Shown here: positions 22,598 to 29,593 of the stretch, one piece after another
Numbering within the stretch: the stretch's first letter is position 1
Layout of the letters: every line of letters begins with the position of its first letter
Assembly: GCA_900755035.1 (NCBI GenBank)
Contig: CAAEEZ010000012.1
Coordinates: forward strand, 1 to 38,161
Length of the DNA: 38,161 bases
Direction of reading: 5' to 3'
DNA from: Clostridia bacterium
GTDB lineage: Bacteria > Bacillota > Clostridia > Christensenellales > CAAEEZ01
Made by a program: the position numbers and the translations under genes
The notes under the pieces: model-generated
What the model was told of the DNA's origin: nothing
Seen by the model: only the letters and a program-made list of their open reading frames with translations
Database searches by the model: none

Positions 22598-22640
22598 AAC
22601 CCGATGGAAGTGATTTAGTTCACGCTGTCGGGTTTTTTAC
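22598..22640 (+). terminator. Second terminator after the structured RNA
   Basis: AACCCGA (22598-22604) pairs with TCGGGTT (22628-22634), with inner GTGA/TCAC and a T run. A further hairpin GCGAATT/AATTCGC follows at about 22663-22682, upstream of the sigma-like gene. Confidence 0.75.
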
Positions 22641-22717
22641 GCCATCTAAAAGTTTCCTGATAGCGAATTCAAGTAAATTCGCTCGCCCCCAATGAGCAAA
22701 AGGGGAAAGGAAACAAA

Positions 22718-23191
22718 ATGGCAAATAAAGTAAAAGTAAAATTGTATCACGATACTTTTAGGTATAAGTTTATAGAGGTGAACGAGAATGAAGTAAAAGC
22801 AGTAAAAAAAGCGAATGCGTTTCTTTGGAGACAAATCAAGCAAGAAGTAAGGAACAAGAAAATAATAGAAGAAGCGAATATAAAGATATGTTCGTTAGAT
22901 AAGTATCAAGAACTTGGGGACAGTATAAAGGACGAGTCCGTAGCAAGTCCAGAAATTATGTATATAGAAAAAGAAGAAAAAGCAAATAAGAAACGCCTTG
23001 TGCTATCAGCAATACAAAAATTAACGCCACGTCAAAAAGAAATGGTATATTTGGTATTTTTCAAAGGAGTAACTCAAAACGAATTAGCGGAAAAATATGG
23101 AGTTACAAAGGCGGCGATTAGTAATTCGATGCAACGAATATATGCAACTTTAGAAAAAATAATTAAAAGTAATGAAGATTTTTCTCTCTAG
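22718..23191 (+). CDS. Sigma-70 region-4-like protein
   Basis: 157 residues. The C-terminal half is a region-4 helix-turn-helix: AIQKLTPRQKEMVYLVFFKGVTQNELAEKYGVTKAAISNSMQRIYATLEKI. The N-terminal half is basic and lacks a clear region 2, so it is an ArpU/YlxM-like or degenerate sigma protein that probably regulates element genes. RBS GGGGAAAGGAA just before ATG. It is the first gene of the row that leads into the phage-like structural genes, consistent with a late or early-gene activator. Confidence 0.75.
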   Translation: MANKVKVKLYHDTFRYKFIEVNENEVKAVKKANAFLWRQIKQEVRNKKIIEEANIKICSLDKYQELGDSIKDESVASPEIMYIEKEEKANKKRLVLSAIQKLTPRQKEMVYLVFFKGVTQNELAEKYGVTKAAISNSMQRIYATLEKIIKSNEDFSL

Positions 23192-23266
23192 ACCGTGTAC
23201 TACCCATTAAAAAGTGTCCCTTTAATAGTGAAGGGGGTAAGTCTTATACAAAAAATGAAGGAAAAA

Positions 23267-23506
23267 ATGACAGAAAAATATCAAATCGTAGGATTTGTAG
23301 GATTAAGGAATAATGACGGAAAATATGAGTCCACAATACCACTTTATGCCAAGATTGACAATTTTAATGAAGATGGTATGTCTGATGAGCAAGAAGAAGT
23401 TATGCATAGAGTATCAAGCATTATCATGAAGCATTATGGTTCTAGGTTAATGGAATTTGTTAAGGAAAATCAAAAATCAATACAAGGAGAAAAAAATAAT
23501 GGCTAA
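23267..23506 (+). CDS. Small hypothetical element protein
   Basis: About 79 residues from ATG 23267 (GAAGGA a few nt upstream); ATG 23255 in the same frame is possible, whereas GTG 23195 lacks support. Text: MTEKYQIVGFVGLRNNDGKYES, then a polar region and RVSSIIMKHYGSRLMEFVKENQ. No domain recognised. It overlaps the next gene by 8 nt, so both belong to one transcript with the sigma-like gene. Confidence 0.55.
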   Translation: MTEKYQIVGFVGLRNNDGKYESTIPLYAKIDNFNEDGMSDEQEEVMHRVSSIIMKHYGSRLMEFVKENQKSIQGEKNNG

Positions 23507-23753
23507 TATTAATGACCTAATCAAAGAACTAAGTGAAGCAACAAACGTATATCGCACAAAGCACTATATAGTGATTCAAGATATTACGATATCAGTAGAC
23601 GAATATGACGAGCCAATCGTTTTAAGTAGGGATACTTTTTGGCAAAGAACAATTCTTAGAGATTATCACTACTTATATAAGTTCAAAGACCGTAAGCATA
23701 TAGATGGCAAAAGATTACCGTCTACTACCTACACACGTAGGTATATTTATTAA
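23499..23753 (+). CDS. Small hypothetical element protein
   Basis: 84 residues from ATG 23499 after AAGGAG (7-8 nt). Starts MANINDLIKELSEATNVYRT, contains IVIQDITISVDEYDEPIVLSRDTFWQRTI and ends in a basic, Tyr/Arg-rich tail (KRLPSTTYTRRYIY). Mixed alpha/beta with no membrane segment or known motif. The basic tail would allow nucleic-acid binding. Function unknown. Confidence 0.55.
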   Translation: MANINDLIKELSEATNVYRTKHYIVIQDITISVDEYDEPIVLSRDTFWQRTILRDYHYLYKFKDRKHIDGKRLPSTTYTRRYIY

Positions 23754-23788
23754 CTCAATATCAAAACCTAAGCAAATTTTTTAAGTTT

Positions 23789-23824
23789 CAATCAAGGTGT
23801 ACTAGTGGCCACGTACAAAGATTG
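23789..23824 (+). promoter_or_regulatory. Hairpin in the 160-bp gap before the basic-protein gene
   Basis: CAATC (23789-23793) with GATTG (23820-23824), and inside GTAC (23799-23802) with GTAC (23813-23816) around the palindrome GTGGCCAC. AATCAAGGT recalls the 5' block of RNA family R3, perhaps by chance. Further down (about 23842-23871) is a TATATAT/ATATATA hairpin. It may be a leader element or replication site. Confidence 0.4.
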
Positions 23825-23914
23825 CCGGGGACGATACGTTCCATATATATTGCTAGGTGTAGATATATAACTAATGATATGCTGTGTTATCGGCAAGACG
23901 GACTAAGGAGAGAT

Positions 23915-24130
23915 ATGGCATTTTTTAAGAAATGGGCTGTGCCATCAAAGAGAGCAAAGAGTTACGCAGCAGAGCGTAAGGCAAAGGTTCACCAACATGG
24001 ACCGAAAGAAGGTAAAAAACTAACCGACTATGAAGCAGGTATCCGTTCGGGATACTTACAATGTCAAACTGACCATGCAGGTATTTACAAGTACAAACTT
24101 GCAAAAGAAGCAGAAAAGAAAAAGAAATAA
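23915..24130 (+). CDS. Small basic protein of the phage-like module
   Basis: 71 residues from ATG 23915 (AAGGAG, 5 nt spacing). Very basic: MAFFKKWAVPSKRAKSYAAE, then HQHGPKEGKKLTDYEAGIRSGYL and a Lys-rich end (AKEAEKKKK). No membrane helix, so not an obvious coat protein; DNA binding is plausible. It stands 11 nt before the candidate ssDNA-binding protein and is probably cotranscribed with it. Not recognised. Confidence 0.6.
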   Translation: MAFFKKWAVPSKRAKSYAAERKAKVHQHGPKEGKKLTDYEAGIRSGYLQCQTDHAGIYKYKLAKEAEKKKK

Positions 24131-24141
24131 GGAGAAGGAAA

Positions 24142-24495
24142 TTGAGTAAATTATTTGTAGAAAAAGAAGCATACGTTAGTAAAAAAACAGGCAAGGAGAA
24201 TTATTCTTACTTTGTAAAAGGCGTAATCAAAGGAAAAGAAGTCAAAGCGCTTTTAACTCCGCCGGATATCGGTGGATATACAGTTCTTGAAATTGTTTTT
24301 GGCGACAAAGATAAAGCAGAATTAAAGGTAATTCCTTATGAAATGACCGACCAAGCAAGTGGGCAAGTAATTTCAGGTAATACGTACGCAGTTCAAACCG
24401 TAGATGAAGATGGTGAAATATACGAATGCAAAGTTAAGCCGTTCAAGTCTTCGGACAAGACGCTACTAAATATGCTGCTTAAACAAGCAGAATAA
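24142..24495 (+). CDS. Candidate single-stranded DNA-binding protein of the phage-like module
   Basis: 117 residues from TTG 24142 with AAGGAGAAGGA directly upstream. Small all-beta-looking protein: KLFVEKEAYVSKKTGKENYS, then YFVKGVIKGKEVKALLTPP, VLEIVFGDKDKAELKVIPYE. Size, beta/OB-like character and position before the coat genes and terminator match gene V-type ssDNA-binding proteins of filamentous phages. There is no sequence signature I can quote, so the call is positional inference. An OB-fold or DUF-type structural protein remains possible. Confidence 0.4.
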   Translation: MSKLFVEKEAYVSKKTGKENYSYFVKGVIKGKEVKALLTPPDIGGYTVLEIVFGDKDKAELKVIPYEMTDQASGQVISGNTYAVQTVDEDGEIYECKVKPFKSSDKTLLNMLLKQAE

Positions 24496-24502
24496 TGTTA
24501 TC

Positions 24503-24537
24503 GGCTTATTAAGGGCAAAACCTTGATAAGCCTTTTT
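24503..24537 (+). terminator. Strong central terminator of the phage-like module
   Basis: 12-bp stem GGCTTATTAAGG (24503-24514)/CCTTGATAAGCC (24521-24532), loop GCAAAA, then five T. It separates the small upstream genes from the surface-protein genes, much like the central terminator of Ff phages. Confidence 0.85.
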
Positions 24538-24550
24538 ACTAGGAGGAATA

Positions 24551-25519
24551 ATGAATAAGAAAACTATTATATTAGTATCAACGTTAGCAATTACGATAAT
24601 AGCGCTACTAAGCGTATTAGGAGTATTTATGTTTTTGCCAAATCGACCAAGCACGCAGTTAGAGAATGATTTTAACGTAGAAATGAATAACACGGAATAC
24701 GTAACTCTAACAATGGGACAAGCAACGGCAACTGCTGGTGGTGGCGTCAGTAAACCTATAAAGGCGACAATACGACCGGAAACTGCAACTAATAAGGCTG
24801 TAGATTGGAGCGTTTCTTGGGGTGATACAAGCGAAACAGGTGACGTAAACGAGTATGTAACGGTAACGCCAACGGCAGAAGGTAGCCTTGAAGCAACTGT
24901 AACTTGTTATAAGGCTTTTAACGGCGAAATAATTATCACCGTTACGACTAGAGAAAGTGGATATATGGCAAGTTGCATAGTGACTTATGCGGGCATTCCA
25001 ACTGAAATTGAAATATCTGGCGAAATATCTCCTGTTAATGATTTTTATTCTCTTGGTGTAGGTAAAGCCTATACTTATAACCTAACTCCAACTAACCATA
25101 TAGGTAGTATAGGAAGTGCCTATAATAATTTTTCGGTAACTTTAACGGGAGAAGGTTCTATAAAAGTAGGTAAATGCTACCACTATAATACTTCAGACAA
25201 AGACGAGTGGTATGAGGATACAATGAAAACCATAACGGTAGATTCAATAAAAGACGAGATATTAGAAGTGGCAATATCTAATGGAAAACTTACTATAACT
25301 ACAAAGAAATCTATCGAAAGTTATTACAAGAGTTCTCAAAGAATGGATGGTGGTAGAACTATATCTTACGTTGACAGATATAGAGAATCCGTAGGTGAGA
25401 GTTATTTTATTGTAACGATAAACGAAATAGCGTCAGGACTTAAAGCAAAGATGAAAATAAAGTTTAACGAAGGTGCTGTAACGGGTGTAAGTGTAAATAC
25501 GTCGGAAATTGTATTTTAA
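24551..25519 (+). CDS. Membrane-anchored protein with Ig-like (Big-type) domains
   Basis: 322 residues. An N-terminal hydrophobic helix (MNKKTIILVSTLAITIIALL, to about residue 28) is an uncleaved anchor or signal peptide. The rest is extracytoplasmic and beta-rich. About 40-150 resembles a bacterial Ig-like domain (LTMGQATATAGGG, then KAVDWSVSWGD, GSLEATVTCYK). The end GVSVNTSEIVF is like the linker between Big_2 repeats and is shared with the next protein (GVTLDKEVIVF). RBS AGGAGG. First gene after the central terminator, so probably a minor coat, adsorption or assembly protein of the filamentous phage-like element. Function inferred. Confidence 0.6.
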   Translation: MNKKTIILVSTLAITIIALLSVLGVFMFLPNRPSTQLENDFNVEMNNTEYVTLTMGQATATAGGGVSKPIKATIRPETATNKAVDWSVSWGDTSETGDVNEYVTVTPTAEGSLEATVTCYKAFNGEIIITVTTRESGYMASCIVTYAGIPTEIEISGEISPVNDFYSLGVGKAYTYNLTPTNHIGSIGSAYNNFSVTLTGEGSIKVGKCYHYNTSDKDEWYEDTMKTITVDSIKDEILEVAISNGKLTITTKKSIESYYKSSQRMDGGRTISYVDRYRESVGESYFIVTINEIASGLKAKMKIKFNEGAVTGVSVNTSEIVF

Positions 25520-25530
25520 GAAGGTAGCCT

Positions 25531-26121
25531 ATGAAAAAAGCAATAACGAAAAGAAGAGTAGTAAAGGTTGTTGCGACGCTTCTAATATTGTTAGTAGTAA
25601 TAGGCTTGACGGGGATAATAGTTAAATTTACTAGTGGACTAACTACCAATTTCAAAACCTTCTATATAAATGTAGATGGTAAAGATATTATGTCAAAAGC
25701 AGAAGGATATACGCTAGGCATAGAGGACAGTCTAAAAGTAAACGTAAAATATACTTTTAGTTCTAGCGAAAACTTGGGCTATACGATAAAAGTAGTACCT
25801 AATAAGGTAGAAGGTAAGGATTTTGATTTTAGTATTGACGGGGAAGTATATTCTTTCCAAGCCGAAAAAGATTTAACAAACGGGTTTGATATAGAAAAGA
25901 ACGAAACTTACTTTACTATTAAGCCAAAGGGTAATATTACTAAAATGCTAGGTGCGGTATATCCAAACAACAGGGTAGAAATAGACCCAAGTAACGTATA
26001 TTCAAACATGTATTCGTTAATAGTAACGTCTTTTGATGGTAAGCAAAGCACGACGCTAAATTTCGCTATATTAGAATTTATTTACGGAGTTACGCTAGAC
26101 AAGGAGGTGATAGTATTTTAA
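25531..26121 (+). CDS. Membrane-anchored beta-rich surface protein
   Basis: 196 residues starting MKKAITKRRVVKVVATLLILLV: a strongly basic cytoplasmic tail, one membrane helix (about 11-33), then an outside beta-rich domain (FYINVDGKDIM, NVKYTFSSSENLGYTI) without cysteines. It ends IYGVTLDKEVIVF, matching the C-terminus of the upstream 322-residue protein, so the two are probably paralogues or share a docking tail. RBS AAGGTAG, 12 nt after the previous stop. Its end overlaps the next gene's ribosome site. Likely a structural or assembly component. Confidence 0.6.
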   Translation: MKKAITKRRVVKVVATLLILLVVIGLTGIIVKFTSGLTTNFKTFYINVDGKDIMSKAEGYTLGIEDSLKVNVKYTFSSSENLGYTIKVVPNKVEGKDFDFSIDGEVYSFQAEKDLTNGFDIEKNETYFTIKPKGNITKMLGAVYPNNRVEIDPSNVYSNMYSLIVTSFDGKQSTTLNFAILEFIYGVTLDKEVIVF

Positions 26122-28082
26122 GGAAAAATATTATTTGTAAAACGGTAGCAGTAATCCTTTTAATACTATTTACTTTGATGCTTTCTCCAACTCTAGCGTT
26201 TGCCGTATCTAATGAAAACTTTGATAAAACTGACGTACTAAGCGACTTGGAATCTAATGAAGGTTTTGATATTACTAATTACCCGTATGACGAAAAGAAA
26301 AAAATACAAGTAATTAACTTTGTTGAGTATTGTTACTCATACAAGGTAAATTTACGGGGAAATTACGGTTTATACGTATATATTTACAATCCCAAAGGTT
26401 TGAACCTAGCCACGAGTGACAAACAAAATAAATTGCAGATTGCAACGAAGTACGATAGTAACGGAACGGCTATAGACTATGCTAAATATAACCTAGAATT
26501 TTTAAGTAAAAGTGAAGATAAATACGCTAATCTATTTTATAAATTCAAGGTAATAGATAAAGAGATTGAAGGTAAAAAAATAGTCGATAGAGTAAATAGT
26601 AATAAACGTAGATATGATATATCTGGCATAGAATTAACCACCTATGGAAGTAGTAAAGCAACAGAATATCCTGTAAATTCTACCTATACGTATGAAGGAT
26701 TTGCAGAAGGATATGGGGTAGACGTAAATGACAAGTCCACCTTGACTTCAAAGGTAGAAAAGTTAGAAACTATTCAACTAGACGTTAATCATACATATTA
26801 CCGAACTAAGACTTCAAAGAAAGGTGCAGGATACCAAAATCAAATGAATACGGCTTACTTTTCTTTACCTAAGAGGTTTTTTGAAGAATATGGAAAGTTA
26901 CAAAAGATAAAAGCGGAGTGGTACGAGTACAAAACAAAGGATATAATAGTTACTTCTAATCAGACCATATATGATAAGGTATATAAAAATCTAGGTATGC
27001 AAACGGGCAAATTCGACCAATTTGGTATGACGGAATATAACCAAAATATAGGTATAAGTCTTGGTCAAGAAGCAGGTGATTATGCAGGAATATATAGAGC
27101 AAAATGGGGGTGGAATTTGGGTAGTGGATACCTACATATTCCGGCTACTTCATTGCAGTATATTTTCAAAGTAAACGATATATCAAGTTATGATCCATTA
27201 GCTGACGTAAAAGAGATAGGTGGAGTAGAGAGTAATGCACTTTACGAGTACATATTAAGTTATGATAAGTCGTTTAATAAGGGAAGGCTACCTATAAAAA
27301 GCGGGAATATAAGCGCCGACCTATTTGAAAATGATATTGACGAATACAGAAAATTAAATACTGAGTACGGCAAGATACAGCAAGGATATTCCTATTATGA
27401 TTTTGACTCTGACGTAGACCTTCAAACATTATCTTCTTGGCAGGAAACAGATCCGTCCTTTTGGGATAATTGGGTAAATTGGGGACTATGGAATGCAATG
27501 ACGGGTAATATACCTACAGAAGAAAGTAGAACTGTATCGCCAATATACGTATTAAAACAATCTGACTTAGAGGGAACTGACCAAGAAATATCTAGTAGAT
27601 TACTAATAAACCAAGGGGACGTACCTAAGATAAAGGATTACTACAAAAAAGAAGTTGAAGAAGGGAAAGTTCCCGTACTTTTTAGATTTGCTACTTCGGA
27701 TTATTATTCTGCCCCCGTTGATATTATAGAATTAGGAAAGGGTACGCTAGGTAAAGATAAACACACGTCAGGGCAAGTATATAGAGCGACGGAAAGCGTA
27801 TTTTTAGACTTTGACGTTATACAGTTGTCCTTCACTAAGAACGGAGTAAACAAGATAATACCCGTAGTATCAAGCCCGATAGACGTAGTTAGTGATATAA
27901 CCCCACCGGTAAATATGCCTAGTGGGATAGAGTGGTGGCAAATAATATTAGCAGTTTTATTACTAATCTTACTAGTCGTAATTTTATGGCCGATATTACC
28001 GCTAATATTAAGGCTAATATTTTCTATAATAGAGTTACTGTTTAAGATATTAAGCAAACTATTTAACCATAAGAAGAATTAG
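26115..28082 (+). CDS. Large secreted, C-terminally membrane-anchored protein (adsorption/pIII-like candidate)
   Basis: About 655 residues. The open frame upstream of ATG 26178 encodes a perfect signal peptide (LRKNIICKTVAVILLILFTL, then MLSPTLAFA with cleavage after AFA). Only an AUU codon at 26115 is spaced properly (7 nt) after GGAGG, so I propose an AUU start; TTG 26175 would cut the signal peptide. The middle 530 residues are soluble, rich in Tyr, Asp and Lys, with no recognised fold. The C-terminus has WWQIILAVLLLILLVVILWPIL and a second amphipathic/hydrophobic helix, then basic FNHKKN. Signal peptide, large outside domain and C-terminal anchor are the layout of filamentous-phage pIII adsorption proteins. 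The start overlaps the previous gene. Confidence 0.6.
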   Translation: MLRKNIICKTVAVILLILFTLMLSPTLAFAVSNENFDKTDVLSDLESNEGFDITNYPYDEKKKIQVINFVEYCYSYKVNLRGNYGLYVYIYNPKGLNLATSDKQNKLQIATKYDSNGTAIDYAKYNLEFLSKSEDKYANLFYKFKVIDKEIEGKKIVDRVNSNKRRYDISGIELTTYGSSKATEYPVNSTYTYEGFAEGYGVDVNDKSTLTSKVEKLETIQLDVNHTYYRTKTSKKGAGYQNQMNTAYFSLPKRFFEEYGKLQKIKAEWYEYKTKDIIVTSNQTIYDKVYKNLGMQTGKFDQFGMTEYNQNIGISLGQEAGDYAGIYRAKWGWNLGSGYLHIPATSLQYIFKVNDISSYDPLADVKEIGGVESNALYEYILSYDKSFNKGRLPIKSGNISADLFENDIDEYRKLNTEYGKIQQGYSYYDFDSDVDLQTLSSWQETDPSFWDNWVNWGLWNAMTGNIPTEESRTVSPIYVLKQSDLEGTDQEISSRLLINQGDVPKIKDYYKKEVEEGKVPVLFRFATSDYYSAPVDIIELGKGTLGKDKHTSGQVYRATESVFLDFDVIQLSFTKNGVNKIIPVVSSPIDVVSDITPPVNMPSGIEWWQIILAVLLLILLVVILWPILPLILRLIFSIIELLFKILSKLFNHKKN

Positions 28083-28110
28083 AAAAGGCGGTGCAATGCA
28101 TCGCCTTTTA
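28083..28110. terminator. Bidirectional terminator
   Basis: AAAAGGCG (28083-28090) with CGCCTTTT (about 28102-28109), between the convergent surface-protein and ATPase genes, with A/T runs on both sides. Confidence 0.8.
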
Positions 28111-29328
28111 TTACAAAATATTTATAGGTATATAACAGTTGTTTTCGTCTATTGGAATAACACTTGAACTCATGCAAATTATACCACCTTTGCCCCTTTT
28201 AATTTCATTGCTATCTAAAACGTTAAATTTTTTAACTTCTCTTTTGTTTGGACTTGTTGATAGTTTAATTTCAAGAGGGTGAATCTCATTAGATATTTCC
28301 AAAAATATATCTATTTTCTTGCTATTGCTATCTCTAAAATATGATATATCGTAGTTAGTAGACGAGTATTCTAAATCTTTAATTAGTTCTGTCACAACAA
28401 AGTTTTCGAAATAACTACCACAAGCATTACCATTAAGAAGCGTATCGGGCGATAACCATTTAGCAAGAAAACTAGCAAGTCCTGTGTCCCAAAAATATAG
28501 TTTAGGTGTTTTAGCAAGTCTTTTAAGTTTATTGTTAGAGTAGGGCTCTAATAGATAAATAATATGCAGTCTTTCAAGAAGAGAAAGCCAAGACTTTGCA
28601 GTAGGGAAAGATATTTCAGTAAGTGTGGCAAGTGTATTTAGATTTAATTGTTCAGAAACGTTAGCAGCACATACTGACAAGAATTTTCTAAATTTAATTT
28701 CGTCAGTTACTCCACCTATGCTTACGACGTCTCTTAAAAGATAGGTATCTATATATGAAGAAAAGTAGATGGAACGTTCATCGCTATCAGCAAATTGTAC
28801 TTGTGGCATACCGCCTTTCCATATTGTAGTATATATGCTGTTTAGGTCAAAAGGCTTAGCCATATTTTCTCTTTGGACAAGGGACTCAATATCAAATGAT
28901 AGAGGAGTAGTAAAACTAGTCATATTTATCTCATTAAGAGATAAAGGATATAAGTTCATGATGCCAATTCTACCAGCAAGAGATTCTGTAACGTTTTTCA
29001 TCATACCAAATTGTTCTGAACCAGTAAGCCAAAACAAGCCCTTTTCCTCAGAGTTATCACAAAGCAATTTAATATATGGAAATAACTCTGGTGCTTTTTG
29101 AACCTCGTCGATAATGATAGGTGGTTTGAAACGCATAAAGAATAGTTTAGGGTCGCTTTTTGCTAATTCTAAATTATCTAAATCGTCAAGACTAACGTAA
29201 GTACGATTTTCTGCTAAATGTTTAAGCATTGTCGTCTTACCAACTTGCCTTGCCCCAGTAACTAAAACAGCCTTAAAAAATTTACTCATTTTAAGGAATT
29301 TGCTTTCTAATTGTCTATGAATATACAT
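28111..29328 (-). CDS. AAA+ ATPase with C-terminal DUF4143 (PD-(D/E)XK-like) domain
   Basis: About 405 residues from the ATG at 29328, which lies 9 nt after AGGAG (ATG 29337 would abut the RBS). Walker A VTGARQVGKTT, Walker B PIIIDEVQKAP, sensor WLTGSEQF, then a winged helix (LNTLATLTEISFPTAKSWLSLLE) and a DUF4143 domain ending DISYFRDSNSKKIDIFLEI with PLEIKLS, the D...ExK of a nuclease-like fold. A widespread bacterial/archaeal family of uncertain role, sometimes linked to defence or mobile DNA. Its gene is on the opposite strand inside the phage-like module, with its own consensus promoter and a shared terminator, so it is an independent cargo unit. Confidence 0.85.
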   Translation of the reverse strand: MYIHRQLESKFLKMSKFFKAVLVTGARQVGKTTMLKHLAENRTYVSLDDLDNLELAKSDPKLFFMRFKPPIIIDEVQKAPELFPYIKLLCDNSEEKGLFWLTGSEQFGMMKNVTESLAGRIGIMNLYPLSLNEINMTSFTTPLSFDIESLVQRENMAKPFDLNSIYTTIWKGGMPQVQFADSDERSIYFSSYIDTYLLRDVVSIGGVTDEIKFRKFLSVCAANVSEQLNLNTLATLTEISFPTAKSWLSLLERLHIIYLLEPYSNNKLKRLAKTPKLYFWDTGLASFLAKWLSPDTLLNGNACGSYFENFVVTELIKDLEYSSTNYDISYFRDSNSKKIDIFLEISNEIHPLEIKLSTSPNKREVKKFNVLDSNEIKRGKGGIICMSSSVIPIDENNCYIPINIL

Positions 29329-29372
29329 ATGTAACATCTCCTAAAATTATGATAATCTTAAAGTGTAGTTTA

Positions 29373-29401
29373 ATAATATCATAAAATTGACCATTTGTCA
29401 A
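29373..29401 (-). promoter_or_regulatory. Promoter and operator-like palindrome of the ATPase gene
   Basis: Reverse strand -35 TTGACA (29401-29396), 17-nt spacer, -10 TATTAT (29378-29373). The -35 lies within the palindrome ATTGAC-CATTT-GTCAAT (29386-29402), a possible repressor site in the divergent region with the small membrane-protein gene. Confidence 0.7.
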
Positions 29402-29431
29402 TATAGGGGATTTTTTGAAAAAAGGAGAAAT

Positions 29432-29593
29432 ATGAAAAATATATTAAGATTTTTGTCGATACTATTACTAATTGTTATCGGCATACTAATAGGCTACCTA
29501 GTTTTTACAGGTAACCGTTTACAAGAATTTCAAGGAGGCATAAGATGCGAAGAAATAAATGCTTTGCCGTGCTTAGTGTTTTACTTACCATAG
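29432..29593 (+). CDS. Tiny single-span membrane protein (coat or assembly candidate)
   Basis: 53 residues from ATG 29432 (AAAAGGAG, 4-5 nt spacing): MKNILRFLSILLLIVIGILI, then GYLVFTGNRLQEFQGGIRCEE and a C-terminal INALPCLVFYLP. One membrane helix at about residues 7-26. It overlaps the Zot-like gene by 49 nt in another frame, so the last 16 residues are constrained by that gene. It is the only small hydrophobic protein in the module, hence the best candidate for a small virion or assembly protein, although it lacks the acidic-TM-basic layout of a classic major coat protein. Confidence 0.55.
   Translation: MKNILRFLSILLLIVIGILIGYLVFTGNRLQEFQGGIRCEEINALPCLVFYLP

Noticed and set aside
23824..23843. 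Sequence GGGGACGATACGTTCC as a possible second tRNA-like att copy
   Set aside because: Matches GGGACGA and GTTC by chance spacing; no CCA-side match or terminator follows.
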